This document shows, piece by piece, positions 61,012 to 64,000 of a stretch of DNA of 64,000 bases (positions are counted from its first letter, which is position 1; the number at the start of each line of letters is the position of its first letter). Made by a program: the position numbers and the translations under genes. A model generated the notes under the pieces. It was not told the origin of the DNA and did not search any database. It worked only from the letters and a program-made list of their open reading frames with translations. The DNA comes from Streptomyces atroolivaceus (GTDB taxonomy: Bacteria; Actinomycetota; Actinomycetes; Streptomycetales; Streptomycetaceae), in assembly GCF_000717025.1 (NCBI RefSeq), contig NZ_JNXG01000014.1, positions 62,001 to 126,000 on the forward strand, in the 5' to 3' direction.

Positions 61012-62088
61012 ATGACCCGCACCACCCCGCCACGTCCCCTCGACGTGGAAGCGGTGTTCCCTGCCCTGGCAGCCCACCGGCGCACAACCACCCGGCTGCA
61101 CCCACGTCATGGCTGTCCCGGGACGCAGGACAGTTCGGTGGCGGGCCCTTTGCTCTGGCCGGCCGATGAACCGTGGCCGGTGTGCACGGCCGTCCACCCG
61201 AAGGGCACGGGCCACCTGCTCTCCGACGTGCGGCTGAGCCGCAGGATTCTGGAGGACTCCCGCGGGCGGGAGCAGACCGAGGAGGAACGGCGCCTGCTCG
61301 AGGGCATGAGCGAGGGCAACCACATCCCGGAACTTCGGGACGACGCCCCGCTGCCGATGCTGGCCGTTGCCCAGCTGTACGCACGAGAGATCCCGGATCT
61401 CGTGGGACCCGAGGACCACGACCTGCTGCAGGTCTTCTGGTGCCCGTTCGAGGTACACGGCGCCGACCGCACGATCGACGTCGTACTGAAGTGGCGACGG
61501 TCCACCGAGGTCGGCGCCGTACTCATGCCTCAGCCCGAACCGCCGGTGGTCGGCCGCGAGGAATGCGTGCCGAACATGTGCGTCGTACACCCCGAGCGCG
61601 TCGTGGAGCACGAGTACCTCGGCCTGCTGGAGGAGGAACTCCAGGAGGAGATCGACGCGTGGGAGGAGGCGCGCCTCGACGAGGACGATGCGGACGAATA
61701 CAACTCCGCTCCACCAGCAAGCTACGCGACGTATGAGGAGTACGAAGAGGCGATGGCCGTGGCCCAGGCGGAGGAGTCGGAGGAGATCAACTACATGAGC
61801 GATCTGTCGATCGCCCCTGGTTGGAAGGTCGGCGGCTTTACTTCTTGGCACCTGACCGACCCCGCTCCGGTCGACTGCGAGGTGTGCGGGGCAGCGATGC
61901 CGCCGCTGCTCACCGTGAACATGTGGGAGTGTGACGGGGCCTCACGCAGCTGGCTGCCGATCGAGGACCGGGACGGCCAAGACCCGTACGCGACCAACCC
62001 GACCGAGGTCTACCTCGGGCGCGGCCTGATGCGTGTACACACCTGCCCCACCGACGCCGCTCACCCGCACCGGCTCAGCTTCCAGTAA
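61012..62088 (+). CDS. Hypothetical acidic protein, DUF1963-like; possible immunity partner
   Basis: 358 aa, ATG 34 nt after the nuclease remnant. The N-terminal segment SSVAGPLLWPADEPWPVC resembles the start of DUF1963/YwqG proteins. A long acidic stretch (residues ~205-265, EEELQEEIDAWEEARLDEDDADEY) follows, then CEVCGAAMPPLL, which could bind metal. Position right behind a nuclease toxin suggests a former immunity protein. This rests on context only. It is the best-preserved gene in this short segment. Confidence 0.6.
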   Translation: MTRTTPPRPLDVEAVFPALAAHRRTTTRLHPRHGCPGTQDSSVAGPLLWPADEPWPVCTAVHPKGTGHLLSDVRLSRRILEDSRGREQTEEERRLLEGMSEGNHIPELRDDAPLPMLAVAQLYAREIPDLVGPEDHDLLQVFWCPFEVHGADRTIDVVLKWRRSTEVGAVLMPQPEPPVVGREECVPNMCVVHPERVVEHEYLGLLEEELQEEIDAWEEARLDEDDADEYNSAPPASYATYEEYEEAMAVAQAEESEEINYMSDLSIAPGWKVGGFTSWHLTDPAPVDCEVCGAAMPPLLTVNMWECDGASRSWLPIEDRDGQDPYATNPTEVYLGRGLMRVHTCPTDAAHPHRLSFQ

Positions 62089-62359
62089 GCGGAGAGCCCC
62101 GTCCTTGCCTGCCGGCCGCCGACCCAGTGGTGCCGGAGAAATCCTTCCGGTGCGGTCGATACCACTGTCGACCTGTTCGCCTGCGATCCGCTCGCCATCG
62201 GCGGGCAGCAGGTCGCGGTCGGTTCGGCGGAGTGCCGGCGCGGGTCTGGCCGCCTGGGAGCCGGCCGAGGCTCCCGGTGCCGACGGAGTGCTGCACCTCC
62301 CGCCGGAATCGTGTGTCGTACTCGCCGACGAATGACGCCGCACCTCCTGCGGGCGGCCG

Positions 62360-63025
62360 TCAGGTCCTGTCCCGGTCCCACGCGTTCAGCATGCCGTCGA
62401 AGGAACGGACCAGGGCCAGTACGGCAGCCCCCGACAGCGGGTCCAGGAACGCTTCCTGGAGGTGCATCTGATTTCCGTGCGCCTTGAACTCCAGGGGCAC
62501 CCGGCCCCCCTCGCGCCAGATGATGCGGCCCGGTCCACGAGGTACGTCGCCACCGTTGAAAACGGCCGCCACGAAGAAGAACGGCAGCAGGGGCGAGAAC
62601 AGCCACCACACGCACCACCAGACGATGCGGCCCTTGTATCCCACCGTGTCGGGGGCGCCGGGCCGGCTCACCGTCCACCGGGTACGCAGCCCCTTCCTGA
62701 ACGCCTTCTCGCGTACGACGGTGCACAGGAGTTCGCCCTGCGCGCCGAGTACCTGATAGACCGCGACGCCCTTCCCGCAGGAAGCGGTCACCACGGTGGC
62801 GGCCCGTGCCCCGCGGTTCTCGTCCGCCCACAAGACGATGGAGCGCGCGCCACTGCCCCGGGCCGCGAGATAGGCGGGCACGCCGCCCGGCGGCAGCTCC
62901 CGTTCCACATACCCCACGGTCCGGGACGGCCCCGGCTTGACGAAGAGGTCGATCTTGCGGGCGACCGGCTCGGGAGCTACGCCCTCCGGTCGCCTCGGGT
63001 GACTCATCGTCAGAATGCTGGCCAT
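62360..63025 (-). CDS. Hypothetical membrane-associated protein, LURP-one/scramblase-like
   Basis: 221 aa from the ATG at 63025. The first ~140 residues form a beta-rich domain (VAVYQVLGAQGELLCTVVREKAFRKGLRTRWTV) of the LURP-one/scramblase look. A hydrophobic segment (IVWWCVWWLFSPLLPFFFVAAVF) follows, then a soluble tail ending LDPLSGAAVLALVRSFDGMLNAWDRDR. Similar proteins are common single genes in Streptomyces; function unknown. Confidence 0.65.
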   Translation of the reverse strand: MASILTMSHPRRPEGVAPEPVARKIDLFVKPGPSRTVGYVERELPPGGVPAYLAARGSGARSIVLWADENRGARAATVVTASCGKGVAVYQVLGAQGELLCTVVREKAFRKGLRTRWTVSRPGAPDTVGYKGRIVWWCVWWLFSPLLPFFFVAAVFNGGDVPRGPGRIIWREGGRVPLEFKAHGNQMHLQEAFLDPLSGAAVLALVRSFDGMLNAWDRDRT

Positions 63026-63172
63026 CCGGTGTCCCCCTCGTACGGTCCCCGCCGGTGCGAGGAGCGTACGGATCTTACGGCCACGAGGGAGCCTCCGACT
63101 CAGGTGGCGGGCAACTCGCCTTTCGGCCACGGGCTTTCACCCTCGCCAAACCGTGCGGCCGGGCTGGACGGC

Positions 63173-64000
63173 TCAGAGAACCATGACCCGGCGCCCGCGC
63201 GAGTGACCGGCCTGGCTGTCGGTGTGCGCCGCCGCGGCCTCGGCGAGCGTGTAGGACCTCTGGACCGGGATGTGGAGCAGCCCCAGCGAGATGAGGCGGG
63301 CGGCCTCGGCGAGCGCGTCCGGCACGCTCCCGGCCACGCCGGAGAACCGGACGCCGAGCGCCGGTGCGTCGAGGTCGGCGATGGAGATCACCTTCCGCGG
63401 GTCCCCGGTCAGCCCGACGAGCTCGCGGATCACGCCCGAGCCGGCCAGATCGAGCGCCGCGTCGACACGGCCGAGCTGCCGCACCCGCTCGGCCCAGCCG
63501 TCGCCATACGTCGTGGCGAGGGCGCCCAGGCTCCGCAGATAGTCCTGGTTGGCGGCCCCTGCGGTGCCTATCACCGCGATGCCGCGGTCGCGGGCGATCT
63601 GCAGCACCGCCGATCCGACTCCCCCGGACGCACCACTGACAAGCAGCGTCTGCCCGGGCAGCACGCCGACCTCGCGGATGATGCGCAGCGCGGTCTCGAC
63701 CACGGACGGGTACCCGGCGGCTTCCTGGAACATCAGCCCTTCGGGCATACGGGCCCAGGCCGACAGGACGGCGAACTCGGCGTAGGTGCTGGAGCCCTCG
63801 CCGAACACGTGGTCGCCGGCCTCGACCCCCTCGACGCCCTCGCCGACCTCGTCCACCACCCCGGCGGCGTCCAGCCCGACCCCGGCGGGCAGTTCGAGGG
63901 GATGGGCCTTCAGCATCTGCCCCTCACGGACCCTCCAGTCGACGGGGTTCACGCCCGCCGCGCGCACGGCGATGCGTATCCGGCCGGGACCCGCATGGGG
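63173..64000 (-). CDS. NADP-dependent quinone oxidoreductase-like (zinc-free MDR), partial
   Basis: The 3' part of a medium-chain dehydrogenase/reductase gene; its start lies beyond the window edge. GPGRIRIAVRAAGVNPVDWRVREG is the N-terminal substrate-domain signature. LPGQTLLVSGASGGVGSAVLQIARDRGIAVIGTAG is the NADP-binding core. The usual catalytic zinc ligands are absent, so it fits the quinone-oxidoreductase group. The C-terminus IPVQRSYTLAEAAAAHTDSQAGHSRGRRVMVL is typical. Confidence 0.87.
   Translation of the reverse strand, partial: PHAGPGRIRIAVRAAGVNPVDWRVREGQMLKAHPLELPAGVGLDAAGVVDEVGEGVEGVEAGDHVFGEGSSTYAEFAVLSAWARMPEGLMFQEAAGYPSVVETALRIIREVGVLPGQTLLVSGASGGVGSAVLQIARDRGIAVIGTAGAANQDYLRSLGALATTYGDGWAERVRQLGRVDAALDLAGSGVIRELVGLTGDPRKVISIADLDAPALGVRFSGVAGSVPDALAEAARLISLGLLHIPVQRSYTLAEAAAAHTDSQAGHSRGRRVMVL

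Overview
The window is high-GC, strongly GC3-biased actinobacterial chromosome, most likely Streptomyces. The evidence is frequent GTG/TTG starts with GGAGG-type sites, 4-nt ATGA/GTGA overlaps, CUT1 sugar importers without their own ATPase (Streptomyces usually shares MsiK), a Tat-type signal on one lyase, and IS5/IS701 relics. No tRNA, rRNA or CRISPR array was seen.

Region 1 (about 1-37.6 kb) is a large locus for rhamnogalacturonan-I and (arabino)galactan use. Secreted enzymes are two PL11 rhamnogalacturonan lyases (622-2517, 12924-14813), a rhamnogalacturonan acetylesterase (11787-12860), a PL26-type exo-lyase (16232-18970) and a GH43 enzyme (30056-31696). Probable cytoplasmic enzymes are a GH35 beta-galactosidase (35086-37452), a cellulase-like TIM barrel (5352-6629) and a DUF2264 protein (25445-27478). 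There are two CUT1 importers: an LplB/YtcP/LplA-like set at 20758-24310, and GH35-SBP-permease-permease at 37452-31916. A second copy of the latter's binding protein (3946-5274, also 442 aa) stands alone.

A minus-strand operon (11405 to 6721) encodes SDR, galactonate dehydratase, KDPG/KDPGal aldolase, KDG-type kinase and SMP-30 lactonase. Together these form a plausible complete oxidative (De Ley-Doudoroff) route from galactose to pyruvate and glyceraldehyde-3-phosphate. Regulators are a DgoR-like GntR protein, a DeoR-HTH/LacI-domain hybrid, a LacI protein and a decayed LacI gene. Three copies of one promoter module (13-bp palindrome ATTAATTATGAAT, then TTGACA-N17-nACGAT) lie before the lone SBP, before a decayed dehydrogenase, and before the GH35-importer operon. 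A fourth, diverged palindrome lies before the galactonate operon. This suggests one regulon, probably run by the DgoR-like protein beside the first copy.

Region 2 (about 37.6-47 kb) is accessory and scarred. It holds small hypothetical proteins, a lipoprotein, a 23-bp perfect inverted repeat, an IS5 and an IS701 element broken by one shared inversion, an XRE-cupin regulator beside an epoxide hydrolase, a frame-disrupted IS5 element and a tandemly duplicated pseudogene.

Region 3 (about 47.2-59.8 kb) is a dense, mostly plus-strand, translationally coupled run with unusual domain mixing. It has six Nudix domains (three in one protein), four methyltransferase domains (one protein is methyltransferase-Nudix-PCMT/FxLD-type), three aminoglycoside-phosphotransferase-like domains, a PIG-L deacetylase, two HIT proteins and a GNAT. 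No RiPP precursor or other biosynthetic core was found. Several genes carry single frame breaks, which may be real decay or sequence errors.

Region 4 (59.8-64 kb) holds a decayed XRE/TPR regulator, a nuclease-toxin tip killed by one stop codon, a following acidic protein, a membrane-associated protein and the 3' part of a quinone-oxidoreductase-like gene.
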